Origin: Auriscalpium vulgare
Taxonomy: Eukaryota; Basidiomycota; Agaricomycetes; Russulales; Auriscalpiaceae
Direction: 5' to 3'
DNA length: 64,000 nucleotides
Assembly: GCA_019915015.1 (NCBI GenBank)
Contig: JAHBBC010000012.1
Location: forward strand, 496,001-560,000
Below the pieces are notes generated by a model, which worked only from the letters and a program-made list of their open reading frames with translations, was not told the origin of the DNA and searched no databases. This document shows positions 31,649-42,762 of the stretch, in pieces. Position 1 is the first letter of the stretch; every line of letters begins with the position of its first letter. Position numbers and translations under genes: made by a program.

Positions 31649-34119
31649 ATGCCTAGAGAGAACAGCTTTTCGGACGAGGGTCGCTCCCTTACCCCAGACC
31701 TCTCCGAGGAAGACGATCGCGACCGCGCAGAGGACCACGACCTCCCCGCGCCCAGTTACCAGACCCGCCCAAACCCGACACCCATAACCACCGCCCCGGC
31801 CTCGTCCTGGGATGCCGTGTCCAGCAAGCTCAAAAGTCCTGCCAGGAGCTTTCAGAGTCATATCACCCACCGTACCCACGCTACGCATCACACGCACGCG
31901 CCGCCTGCATCGACCACAATGACTCCCAAGGAACGTTTCCGGCGGACGGTGCACAAGGTCATCGCCATGCACCGCACGTCGCGGACCTTGTCGCTGGGGC
32001 GCGTCGGCGCAGAGCCGGGCGTTGACCCCCGGCGCTCGAACGCGTACCAGCAGTACGGGCACATCCGGCAGAAATGCAAGATCGAGGTCATCGACTACTC
32101 GCCGCTGCGCTCGAGCTTTGGCAAGATGACCAATGCCGAGTTCGTGCGCTTCCTGAAAAACGACGAGGCGAGTGCGCGCGACCCGTGGGTCCGCGTACGC
32201 TACATCAACGTCGGCGGTATCAGTTGGGATGTGATCAGCGCGCTGGCGCTTAAGTACGGTGCGTGTGCTGCGTGGTTCGGCTCGTGCACATCTGACGGCA
32301 TCGTTTGCAGACATGCACCCGCTCGCGCTCGAGGATGTGCTTCACCAGCGTGGGCACGCGCGCTCCAAGGCGGACTACTACCAGAAGCACCTCTTCATGC
32401 GAGTGCTCGCGCACACTGTCGGTGCGCCCACGCCCGTGGACTATGAGGCGGTCGTCTCCCCGGGCACGCCGGCGCAGACGTGGTCCTCGAGCCGCACCCT
32501 GACCAACATGCCGCGCACGGCGTCGCCCGTGCCGCTCGACGAGAAGCTTGGCATCATCAAGGAGGAGGTCGAGGAGGCCGACGAGGATGTGGGCGGCAGG
32601 TCGCTGAGGGGTTCAACAGGCTTCATGGACCCGGAGCAGGGCGGGCGGCAGGCGTCATTGATCGTGAGTGGTGCTTTCTTCAATTGCAGCGGGCGCTCAC
32701 CGCGCAAGCAGTCGTTGAAGCGCAAGCGCGCCGCGCACGTCGTCACCCTCGAGGAGCTTAAGAAAGGCGATCGCGTTAACGTACGCATCGTGCCGATGTG
32801 CATTTTCCTATACCGCGACGGTGCGTTCGAATCCTCTTAAATCATAACCTATCGATTTCAGACTTCGTGACATAGGCACGGTCATTTCTTTCCACCCGGA
32901 TCCCTCCCTTGACTTCACGGAGCCTATCACAGCGCGCATCCGTCAGCGCGACTCCTCCCTACGCACGACCGCCGATGCGTCCCTGCTCGTCGAGAGCCTG
33001 CTCGATCTCAGTACGTTCACCTTCATAGCTTACGCCAGGGCAAAGACTGACCGGTACTGACCCTGCGCAGTCGTCGACGGCGCGCTGGAGGTGATCGACG
33101 AGTACCATACGAAGCTCAACAAGCTCGAGCGCAACGTGCTCATCAAGCCGAAGGTGAAGACCGTGCGCGACCGTGAGTGATGGCCTTTCGGGGTCCGAAG
33201 CTGTCTCTTACGCCTCTGCCAGTGCACATCCTCTCGGGCGACCTTATATTGCACAAGCGCACGCTCGGCCCCATCAAAACTCTCGTTTACGGTCTGCGTC
33301 GATATGATGTGGATCGCTGCGCAGCGCTCGTCGACAGCAAAAACGGGGAAGACGGGAAGGTCGTCGGGTACATGTCGCACAAGTCGAAGATATACCTGGT
33401 GCGTCCGCCTCATTTGAGCCGGCAAATGCGTCGATGCTGATGCGTATCTTCCCTTCTTTGTTTTGGCGCGGTAGGCGGACGTGCATGATCACATGGAGTA
33501 CGTGCTGTCAAGCGTGGACATGTTCGCGGACATGGCTGAGAACTTGATCAACTACACGTTCAATGTGCGTTGTGATCCCTCACCGTTGCTGGCTATGGCT
33601 GACGATCTACGCGCTCCATGCAGATGGCGTCGTACGAGATGAATGAGGTCATGTATGTACTTTCTTTTCCCTGCCAGCCGGCGCCTTTTCTCACCACGGC
33701 TGCACAGGCGTCGCCTCACGCTCGCCACCATCATCTTCCTCCCTCTGACCCTCCTCACCGGCTACTTCGTAAGTCTCCCCCCCTGCCCCGCTCCTCGCCA
33801 TTCTCATCCGGCCTCGCGCGTCAGGGTATGAACTTCGACAACATGTGGACTATTCACCACAATCACACCGATCTCGTGTACGTTCCTCGTCCGCGGGTCT
33901 AGCTATCTTCTCCTGACGAAATTTCCACAGGTTCTGGATCATCGCGATCCCGGTGATGGCCATTGTGTTCCCGATCTTCATGTGGTCGGACCTCACGCGC
34001 ATGTGGCACTACTTCCAGAAAAAGATCCTTGTGCGCAACGTCAAGAAGGTGCGTGCCGTCGCCCTCTGGCACCTGGCTACCATGGCTGACTGCGTGTTCA
34101 GGATTTCAAGCGCGATTGA
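31649..34119 (+). CDS. CorA-type Mg2+ transporter, copy 1
   Basis: The start is the ATG at 31649 (MPRENSFSDEGRSLTPDL). A charged, disordered N-terminus leads to TPKERFRRTVHKVIAMHRTS, then the cytosolic CorA domain across several exons (VRVRYINVGGISWDVISALA, MHPLALEDVLHQRGHARSK, VISFHPDPSLDFTEPI, ILSGDLILHKRTLGPIKTL, DVHDHMEYVLSSVDMFADMA). Two membrane helices end the protein: RRLTLATIIFLPLTLLTGYF, followed at once by the GMN signature (GMNFDNMW), and FWIIAIPVMAIVFPIFMW. The last exon gives DFKRD and a stop at 34117-34119. CorA proteins are homopentameric Mg2+ channels; location (plasma membrane or vacuole) cannot be told. The loop between helices reads HHNHTD here, GHNHTD in the other copies. 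The reading frame appears intact. Confidence 0.92.
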
Positions 34120-34933
34120 TCTCCCGTACCAGTAGGATCCATAATTTACGAACTTTCATGATGCCTGCTTCGCGCGGCTCGGCGCAGGTCGATGTCTTTT
34201 TGGTTGGATACCCAAACACGGAGGGGTTGGAGATGATGAGGGTCTCAGGCACTAAGTCGGGGCCGTCGTACGTGCTATGCATTCATTTACTAGATTATTT
34301 TGCTTTCTCGCTGATCTGTTGAGTTACTTTATCCACACGATTGGACTGCTCAACTTGCTATCCTATTAACCATCACGCACGGCAATCTCGCCACCTATCC
34401 ATTTGCATTTATCGCATCTGCATTCATTCTATATATGTGCGCAGACCTCCCTGAGTACGTCCGAATAGTCCGTCTGGGACGGCTGGCCGGTCTGAACAGG
34501 TTGCTCCGGCGACGATCTCAGGTGTGTGGGCAAATGGCAAGCTTACAGGTGCATGCATGAGATTTTGGATACTTAGAGCCGAAAAACGGTGGTGGGAAGG
34601 ACCCGACCGCATATTTCGTGGGATACTTGCTCACGACTGAAGTGTTATATGGATTCGTCCTGCGGGCTCCGAACGGCCGCCTTGAGCAGCACGAGTAGGC
34701 AGTGCGCTTGTGCTTCTCGGATGGAAGGATGAGTAGCAAAGTCAGCAGGCAGGAGGGTGTCTCTCGAAAGCGTGCCCAGCCACCCTGGGGAAAGAGGTGC
34801 AGATCGAAGGAACACGCCGAGTCGCTTGACATGACATTGAGAATGTGCAAGAGGTTTCCAAAATGTTTTTTGTCCGCTACGGATACAAAATACAACATCT
34901 GCTTTGTACAATGCTTTGCCGCAGGCCTGACCC
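34120..34933. other. Intergenic region between CorA copy 1 and M43 copy 1
   Basis: No exon was found. The two genes converge here. Short open frames on both strands lack coding character. The 3' flank of the M43 gene near 34880-34930 matches that of M43 copy 2 (GGCAAAGCATTGTA near 62572). Confidence 0.5.
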
Positions 34934-36032
34934 TTAAATTGAGATGCCACGGTACGTTGCGAGCTGGGACTTGAACCGGGCAATTTGTCCTGACGAGCCG
35001 TAAACCGTCAGTTCTTCGAATCGCGTCGCAAATTCAAAAGGACGCACCTGCAGTGAACTCAGACATGCAAGAATCGTAAGAGTAATCCATGTAGTTATGG
35101 ATGGGATCGACCCCTGCGCTCGAACAGGTGTCGCGTCCAACGGGGCAGCCGGAGGCAGCAGACGCCTCTGCGGGAGTGTCGGCGACCTGGTCACCGGAGC
35201 CACTGCAGCCGCCTTGGAAGGTGTGGTACAGGCCGACCCAGTGACCGACTTCGTGCGTCACAGTCTGTCAAGAATGAAAGATAAGCGCTGCACCGACATT
35301 CAACTCAAGCATGAAGACACTGACCTTGCCTTCGTTGTAGTTCGTCTCGCTGCCGCCGGGAACGGTCGAGAACAGGAACACGACACCATCGTCGGTGGGC
35401 GCGCCGGAGTAGTCAGAGGGGAAGGTGGAGTAGCCGAGCAGGCCATTGTTGGCCGAAGAGGCGAAGCTGTTGGTTTTCACGTCCGTCAGCTGTATGCGGC
35501 GCGCTAGCGACTGCGTATGCTTACCCAGTGCTGTATAGGTTCAGCGCAGCAGCGCCGCCTTTACGGAGAGACTTCTTCATCGCCGTCTGCTGCGACGAGT
35601 CGGGGCCAACGTTGCTGAACCAGTCGCTGCTGACGGTGCGCGTGGTGTTCACCAGCGTGAACGACAGGCCAGAGCCGCTGTACCCGTCGTTCAGAGCGTC
35701 GATCTGGCCTTGAATCAGCGCATCCCTGAGACACGAACGCAGATTAGTGAAAAGTGTGGGTGCACAACTGGGAAATAAACTCACGAAAGGCTGCCGCCGG
35801 CTGCGGTGCTGTCTTTGCTGATGACGTGGAAGTACACCGACACCGTCGCGGCCAAGGGCACAAGGGAAGCGGACGCCTCGACCTTGTGCTGAGCGAAGTG
35901 CTTCTCCGCCGCGATGAGCCTCTCCTCCGAAATCGACGTCCCGCAGACACGGGGCGTGAACGTAGTGTTGACGGGGCCGGCCATGGCGGCCGTGGCACCC
36001 ATGACGAACGCGATGAGGGTAGAAGCGAGCAT
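34934..36032 (-). CDS. Secreted M43 (pappalysin-like) metalloprotease, copy 1
   Basis: The start is the ATG at 36032. A signal peptide ([18 protein letters not shown]) precedes a short propeptide, then [35 protein letters not shown] and NLYSTG across introns. The zinc site is [11 protein letters not shown] (HExxHxxGxxH), and the Met-turn region reads [11 protein letters not shown]. The final short exon ends [17 protein letters not shown], stop at 34934. About 290-300 residues in five exons is the usual size for fungal extracellular M43B proteases. It is expected to be secreted and to degrade extracellular protein. All catalytic residues are present. A TATA box lies at 36118-36124. It is almost identical to the gene at 61453-62554. 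Confidence 0.93.
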
Positions 36033-36117
36033 GGCGTAGAAAAACTGCGACGAGCTGAGGATGGCTTAGCAAGACCTTGACCGAGGTTGCTGGAGAATTA
36101 TCCATCGGTGGAGGAGC

Positions 36118-36124
36118 TTTTATA
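36118..36124 (-). promoter_or_regulatory. TATA box, M43 copy 1
   Basis: On the minus strand the sequence reads ACTTATAAAAGCTCC, about 90 bases upstream of the start codon at 36032. It is identical in M43 copy 2. Confidence 0.7.
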
Positions 36125-36430
36125 AGTCGGACGGTGGACGGTTGCCAAGACGCGCCTTGTGGTCCCAAAGCCATGCCGGGCAGGACCGTATGCTAGCTAC
36201 AGAGATAAGGTGGCCTCGACGCGGCTGTGCAGAAGAGCACGCAACGCATAGGCCGTTCCAAGGGAGGACATGCAATCAGTTGAGAGGCGCACGCTGCAGA
36301 TGGATCCCAACAGAACTTGAATGTCTTGGCAAGGCCTCGGCAAAGCTATCAAGAACTTCTTTGGCGGAGACCAGGAGCCGCCTTTGTCAAGTCCACGCGG
36401 TGCACTTGCGGTTCAAGCAGCAATATACAA

Positions 36431-37454
36431 GCTGTGCCAAATAGTCGCAGAGATGCAGCGCACAAGACGGAAACTGCGGAACAGGTAAGTGATGGCTCAT
36501 GGCAGTCCCCAAGATCAAAAGTGATACGTGCTTATTTGTACTTCATCTGCAGCACAAAAGATCGCGGCATGCGAACTTGTACACGGCGTGAACGATGCAG
36601 CACCCCAAGCGGCAGAACTGAGGATGCATCCTCTCGGGGAAGTGTTGCGTGAACAGCATGGGAGTCCGCCAGAGTCGGATACTTAAGCCGGGACACATGG
36701 TCACTTGTTGCACGCGGGATCACAACACTAGCTGGGCTGATGTGTATGAATATCAATATCTTTCAGTTGAAATGACGCCGCAGCACATACGTACGAGGCC
36801 ATGCGGTAGTATCCCAGAGGCCTTCAAGTCCAACAGATGACCATCGAGCTGATCTGAGGCCTAAGGTAAAAGTATGAGGATTAATACCTGCGGCGATATA
36901 CAACTTGAACTATTTTCGAACACACCTCGTGCTCCTGCCATTTGCTGCAGCATTGACCGGATATTGTCCATTCTCCTTGCGTACGGCGTGGGGCAGCAAC
37001 TGAGGTAGTAGCTCCTGTTGTCGGAGGAGAGCGGCCGCCGGCGTCGGAGTCCGTGTATGCGTATGTAAGCAGGGTAGCATGATGAAGTCGTTTCAAACTC
37101 TGTTGCGGACAGCTCGTGCATACAGTATGTCGCTGACAATCAAGAATCTCTTCGAGTGCACTATTCGAGTGCACTATACCTAACATTCGGCACTCTGAAA
37201 GTCGGAGACTACGAAATGTTCACCAGCTTCTGACGCGCGTAATCAAGACGGCATGTGCATTATTATGAGGCTGTACTGTGTAAGACTGTGTAATGCGATG
37301 GAGAGCCTGCGTACGTCTACATGGGAGGAACGAAGCGAGAAAGACATGCGGAGAAAAGGGCGGAGGGAGAACTTGTACAGATGACATGCAACGAAAAAGG
37401 ACGGAAATGGTTACATACATTAGTTGAAGCAACCGTATATCACGGGCGTAATCT
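36431..37454. other. Gene-free stretch between M43 copy 1 and Raptor
   Basis: No supported exon was found on either strand. The sequence is of ordinary composition. A direct repeat, GAGTGCACTATTCGAGTGCACTAT, is split over two 12-mers near 37156-37179. Nothing resembling a transposase or tRNA was seen. Confidence 0.5.
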
Positions 37455-40400
37455 CTACACCAACTTCGACCCAAAGATGCGGACTAAGGAGACCAAGTCA
37501 GCAAGGACACTTGATCAACTCGCATGTGGGACGTACCAGTCCCATCGGGGCTTCCCGTCCCATACAACATCTCCGTCGGATGGAACACCAGCGTACTCGA
37601 GCGCGGAATATACTGGGACGGCAGCCCGCGCGTCGGCGACGTCGTGAGTCCCGTACTTGTGCTCACCGTGGACCTGAACGCGGGGTGCTCAATGCTCTGC
37701 ACGACAGAGCGCTGCGCGCGCCAGCTGCTCGGTGTGAGCCCCGACATCGCGCCGAACACGCCCGTCTGCGTGTGCACGTCGAACGCAGCGAGCCCACCCG
37801 GAAAGAGCTCCCATGTCTCCGCCGCGCGATCTGACCCGCGGATGTCCCACAGCTTGATTTCGCCATTCAAGCTCGCGGAGAGGAACTGGTTCGCGACGGC
37901 GGGGTGCCACCGCACATTCTGCACCCACGCGCCGTGCTCGTTCCACGAGCGCACGACCGCGTCGTCTTCCTCCAGCCGCCGGTCGAAGATCTTGACGATC
38001 CCGTCTGCGTAGCTCGCCAGGAAGGTCGGCGACGCACCGTGCTCGGATGCGAGCGCAGTGACAGGGCTGTCAGAGTTGGTGTCGAGGTCCTGGCGGCGCA
38101 TGTGAGAGGCCAGTATGAAATGCTCAAAGAAAAAATAAACGTACGACAATCTGCGCCTCTGTGTGCGCGTCCCACAAGCGGATGATCCGCGCGTCGCCGC
38201 CCACGAGCAGGTATCCGCCCGACTGTTTCCAGTCCACAACTGTGCCCGCGCCTCTGCGCATGTTGATGATCTCGCTCAGTCCGCGGAACGCGCTCACCAT
38301 TTGCACGGGCGACGCGCTCGTAGCGGGGTCATAGTTGCGATATAGCCGGATCATGCCGTCCGCTAAATCCGTCACTTTCAAAAACGGAAAACTCGTGAGA
38401 AAGATAAGGCAGCGCTCACCCGAGCTCACAAGCAGAATGCCGCCGACGTCCTGGTTGATGATCTGCACGGACGTAATGCTTGCTTGCTTCCGGTTGCCGT
38501 TGTAGAACGACGTCAAGCGCTGTCGCCGCGACCAATCCCAAACACTGCACCACAGAGTCAGACTTAGTGGCACCGACATCAGAAACTAGAACTGACCTGA
38601 CGGTATCGCTTTCGTTCGCTACAACAACGTGCGGGTCGTACGCGTGGAAAGCCATGGACAGTGGTGCGCCCGTAATGTGGAAGGACGCGACGGGCTTGTC
38701 CCACGCGCGCTCCTCCGCCACCTCTGCATGTGCGCGGGTCTCTGCCAGGACCTGCTCATTGCGCTGCTGACGCCACGCCTGATAGTTGTACTCCAGACTC
38801 CCCGGCTCATCGGCCTCCGCTTGCTGAAAAGGGACCAATCAGCCCAAAATCCCCCACCTCCGGCATGGAAGTCACTCACCCTCATCTGCGGCTCCTTGAA
38901 ATATTCGCAGCACCAGTCATAAAACTGGCTCTTCAGCGGCAGCACATCGCGAATCCCCGCACCCGTCCCCAGCCCCAGGATGATGCTGCTCCCCGCCGAG
39001 TCGGACGAGAATGTGCTGTCCGATGGACTGTGCAGCGCGCCGCCGTGCTTCTTCGGGTTCTGTGACACGCGCCGCCGTGCACGGAGGCGCTCCATGTCCT
39101 CTTCCATGAGGGCCTCCATCACGTCCGACGGCAAGAAGTCCATCACGATCTCGCCCGGGGCTTGCGTCGGGGACACCGGCGCGCTGCGTGCGTACGCGGG
39201 TGGGGCGCGCGGGTACGGCGAAGCGTACTGCGCAAAGTTCAGGTTCGGCGACGGCGGGCGGGAGTAGTCCGGCGGCGCATCGGACGCGGGCCCTGCGAGC
39301 GGGGACGGCATGGGTGTGTGGTGGTGCGGCGACGAGCGCCCGTCCTCGAGTGACGGGAAGGCGATGCCGCCCGCGAGCGTCTTGAGCGCGTTTGCGAACG
39401 ACGACGTGCGCCGCAGCGTGTTGCTGACGCCTGAGGAGATGGTGCTCGTCATGGTGTCGCTGCGCGTGACGCTCGGGCGCGTGATCGTCGGTGACGCGGG
39501 GCGCGAGAATGCGGGCGATGAGGTGAGGGAGGACCGCCGCGAGCGCGTGCCCGCCGGTGCGCGCGGGTTCAGCGGAGGCTGGTGCAGCGAGCTGCCCTCT
39601 AGTCTCGTGAATGGCGATTCGAGAAGCAGGGCAGTGATGTAGTCCACGATCGTCTGCGCGTTCGTTGCGACCTCATGGTAAGGGTCGACAGAGAGCTCGA
39701 GCAGAACCGCGAAGATGGTGAAAAAAGATGAGATAATGACGCGATTCTCCTCGCGCACCTCGTCGTCCTGGAAGCCGTCGAGCCACTCCGACACCGCCTG
39801 ACTTGTCACGTCATCCTCGTGCAGCTGCGTCGCGGAGCCAGAAGTCCAGCGCCTGTCCTCTTCCCAGTAAACCCACGCGCACACGACAAAATATCCTCGC
39901 CACTCCTTCACCAGACAGCTGATGACGACAAGGAGCTCCTTGCGCACCATCGGGCTAGCGTCCTCCTTGATCGCGAGGGCGCTGCCCGTGACAACCGCCA
40001 CTTCCATGCGGAAGTGCACTCGCTCCTCAAGATGGTTCATCGTCCCCGTACCGCTTCCACCCGTCCTTGCGGCATCAGCCGACCCAGAGGCTCCCATGAA
40101 CGTGCCCAGAGCGAAAAGCACAGCCGCACGGACCTCCGGCGAATCGTCCGATAGCATCGTGATGAACTTGTCCTGCGTGCCATTGTCCACGCCAAAAATC
40201 TTGATATCATCATTGCCGTCCCACATCTGCCCAATGCACAGGGCACACCACTGGCGCAGTAGAAAGTCGTTTTCCTCGAGCCTCTCAAAGCACGAGTGGA
40301 ACGCCTTTTCCCTCCAACACGCGTTCTGCCCGTGTGCAAAGTCCCTGGAGATCGCTGATAGCACGAAAGCGCACATCGCCTTGTGCTCAGATCCGTTCGG

Positions 40401-42435
40401 AATGGATCCGTGCGCAGGGTCGTCCTGCGCGGCAAGGATATTTGCGAAGTACTTGTATCCGCTGTTATTGTACAGGTCGACCTGACATGAGGGGTCGACG
40501 GCGAGGATGCGCGCCCAAATGAAGATGAGAACGGGTCGGAGGTCCTGTCCGCCCGCCTGTAGGAGCTTGGAGATGTAAGGGAAAATGCCGATCGCGAGCG
40601 CAAGGTGCACCGCCCAAGGGCCGAGGTCCACGAACTGAGACAGTAAGATGAGCGCGCGCAAGCGGTGTGGCTGCGACAGCAGGACCTGGAGGACAATGGG
40701 GAGTTGCTCTGGCGGCTTGCGCGGGACCAAGTGATGGTCGTTCTTGTTGGCGTACGTGGGCGAGTGACCGAGCCCCACAGATTCCTGCTCGTACTCCATT
40801 TCAGGGGTCTCTCCCTGCTGCGGTGGTAGCGAAAGAGGGCCCCGCTTGGTCAGTGCTGACCCACTGCGCGAGATCCACACCTCGAACGCCGTGAGCTGGT
40901 CGGCGAAGAACCGGCTGGGGATGTAAGTGTACGGCTTCTCACCGGACTTGGGCATGGCCGCTTGTGCCTGCGCCTGCCGCCGCGCACGGATGCTACTGCC
41001 CACGTTCGTGACATTGCTCACGTCAGTGTGCTTGAGAAGTTCGGGCAATTGCCGCAGGCACGCGTCGAGGGCGAGGTCCCACGAGGCCCATAGCGGATGC
41101 GTATTAGTTGGAGGTAGAGAGGGCGACGTGTGTGGTGTACAGTGGTAGTTCTTCATTATGCGTTCGGCGAGTAGAAAGTTGCGGAATAAGGAGGCGATTA
41201 GGAGGTCCGATCGGTAGAGACGAGTAAATACTTCGCGAGAGAATGTCGTCCAGGCGATGGTGTCAGTGATGGCAGTAAAAATCCAATTTAGCTCGCCCAA
41301 GGGAGTACGGCGATCCTTGAGGTCGCCGGGCAGTTGCATTACCATGTCGGCGGTGATGTTGTTGGGCAACTGGTTGTGCATGACAAAGTAGCGGAGTGCA
41401 ATGTCGATGGGGGAGGTGAGGCAAGAAGTAAAGATGTCGGCGGGGAGCTCCGGACATGAGGGTAGATGCTCGTTCGCTGCGCAGGCAGCGAGTTGGATGG
41501 ACTCGGAGTAGGGAGGTGTGCCTTCTGCGCGCCCGGCGGTCGTATTTTCGTTGTCCCGGCGCTGAGCGTAGACGTTGAAATTCATGAGAAGGTTGCCCGC
41601 CGCCGAGCAATCCCAAATGTAAACACATGGCGTTCCAAGCCAGTGCTGTACCTCCGCCAAGGACACCGGAATATACTGCGTGTAGTTTCGGTTGAAGCAC
41701 CAAAGCTCACCGCTAGCCGTCGGCTTCGGCACACCATGTCCGTTGTAGTAGAAAAGCACGGTGTCTTCTTTGGCTTGCTTGCGCAAAGTTGTGCAGAAGC
41801 GCCGCAGGTCCTCGTACGACGGATCCAAGATGGGCTTGTACGAGAGCTTCGGGCTCAAACCCTCGAACTGGTGTTGAAGATTTGTACCAATAACCTCGAG
41901 GGCCTTGTGCGATGGCATAGTGTGCGGATCCACCCAACATTCTAGCACAGCGCAAGGGTTGGTCTTGATGACGTCTGGCGGGTCAACGTCTATGTTAAGA
42001 CATAACACAAGAGCCGCGTTTGCCGTCTTCAGCTTTCCAGGCCCGGGCGATGAGCGCCACGGTGTCAACCTGGGTGCCCACGATGGCGAAGGTGTTGGGT
42101 TTCCGCATGTCAGATGCCTCTTTGCTGACCAGTACGGAACGATGGGGACAGGGTCGGGGTTGGTAGCCACGGAGCCATTACCGCGCCCATCGAGCTCGGA
42201 GCTGCCGTTCTGGCCATTTTCGTGACTAGTCTGAGTAGACGATGGGTCGGAGAGGGAGTTTGAGAGCAGTACGCCGCGTTCTGTGTCGGAGTCGCCCGAC
42301 AGGCCTCGTCCACCGTTCCGGGGGGCAGTGTCGGACCAGCCGTTGGCGCCTAGTGCCAGTTGATAGATGGACCAGAACCTCAGGGCGGAAAGACTCACCG
42401 TGCAGCTCTCCGTTCTGCCGTCCTCGCATATACAT
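37455..42435 (-). CDS. KOG1: Raptor/KOG1, TORC1 subunit
   Basis: A short first exon starts at the ATG 42435 (MYMRGRQNGELH). A 49-nt intron (42350-42398) then joins in frame to GANGWSDTAPRNGG. The main exon carries the conserved Raptor N-terminal caspase-like domain: LNIDVDPPDVIKTNPCAVLE, DTVLFYYNGHGVPKPTASGE, YIWDCSAAGNLL. HEAT-type repeats follow (for example LRALILLSQFVDLGPWAVHL), then a serine-rich linker with many SP/TP sites (about 39000-39600), and a C-terminal WD40 propeller (ADGMIRLYRNYD, DARIIRLWDAHTE, SLNGEIKLWDIRG). The last exon gives RIFGSKLV and a stop at 37455. At roughly 1,500-1,600 residues it is full length. Raptor recruits TOR substrates for nutrient-controlled growth. It is single copy and essential in other fungi. 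Confidence 0.95.
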
Positions 42436-42762
42436 CGTTCACGACGGAGCGCGAATGGCGAACAGACGTCTGGTCGCAGCCGACGCGTGCTCTGTGTGTA
42501 TGTTAGGCGCGTTCGGAAGAGTTCCGTCGAGAGAGCGCACGGTGCGTGGAAAGCGAAGACAGTGGCTGTTGCAGAAAAGGACCGATGGTGGGGAGAAGAA
42601 GGCGACGTTGTCGTGTTCGTCGTCGAGGACAGTGCTGAGCTCAGGCTGAGCACTCTGCCGCGGCACAGCCACCGCACGCGCTTCATGTCCACGACGTTGA
42701 CCACGGCGAGCACGCCGCCCAACACCTTTCCAACGCTGAATCACTGGCGGTGAAGGAGACAA
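42436..42762. promoter_or_regulatory. Bidirectional promoter, Raptor and dynactin p150
   Basis: The 327 bases between the two start codons are open in the Raptor direction for their full length (an upstream in-frame extension to 42725), but this extension is low-complexity and bypassed by the intron-supported start at 42435. No other gene fits between, so the two housekeeping genes share one promoter. Confidence 0.65.

Larger units (their letters stand above)
34930..36430. repeat. Inverted duplication, left copy (M43 gene plus promoter)
   Basis: This whole segment is near-identical to 61050-62590 read in reverse. It covers the protease gene, the TATA box, and about 400 bases further upstream (for example GGACTTGACAAAGGCGGCTC here against GGACTTGACGACAGCGACTG there). 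Introns are conserved in place, so it was a DNA-level duplication. Confidence 0.85.

Noticed and set aside
42436..42725. N-terminal extension of Raptor to 42725
   Set aside because: The extension is low-complexity, reads through a canonical intron (42350-42398), and would leave 37 bases to the dynactin start.
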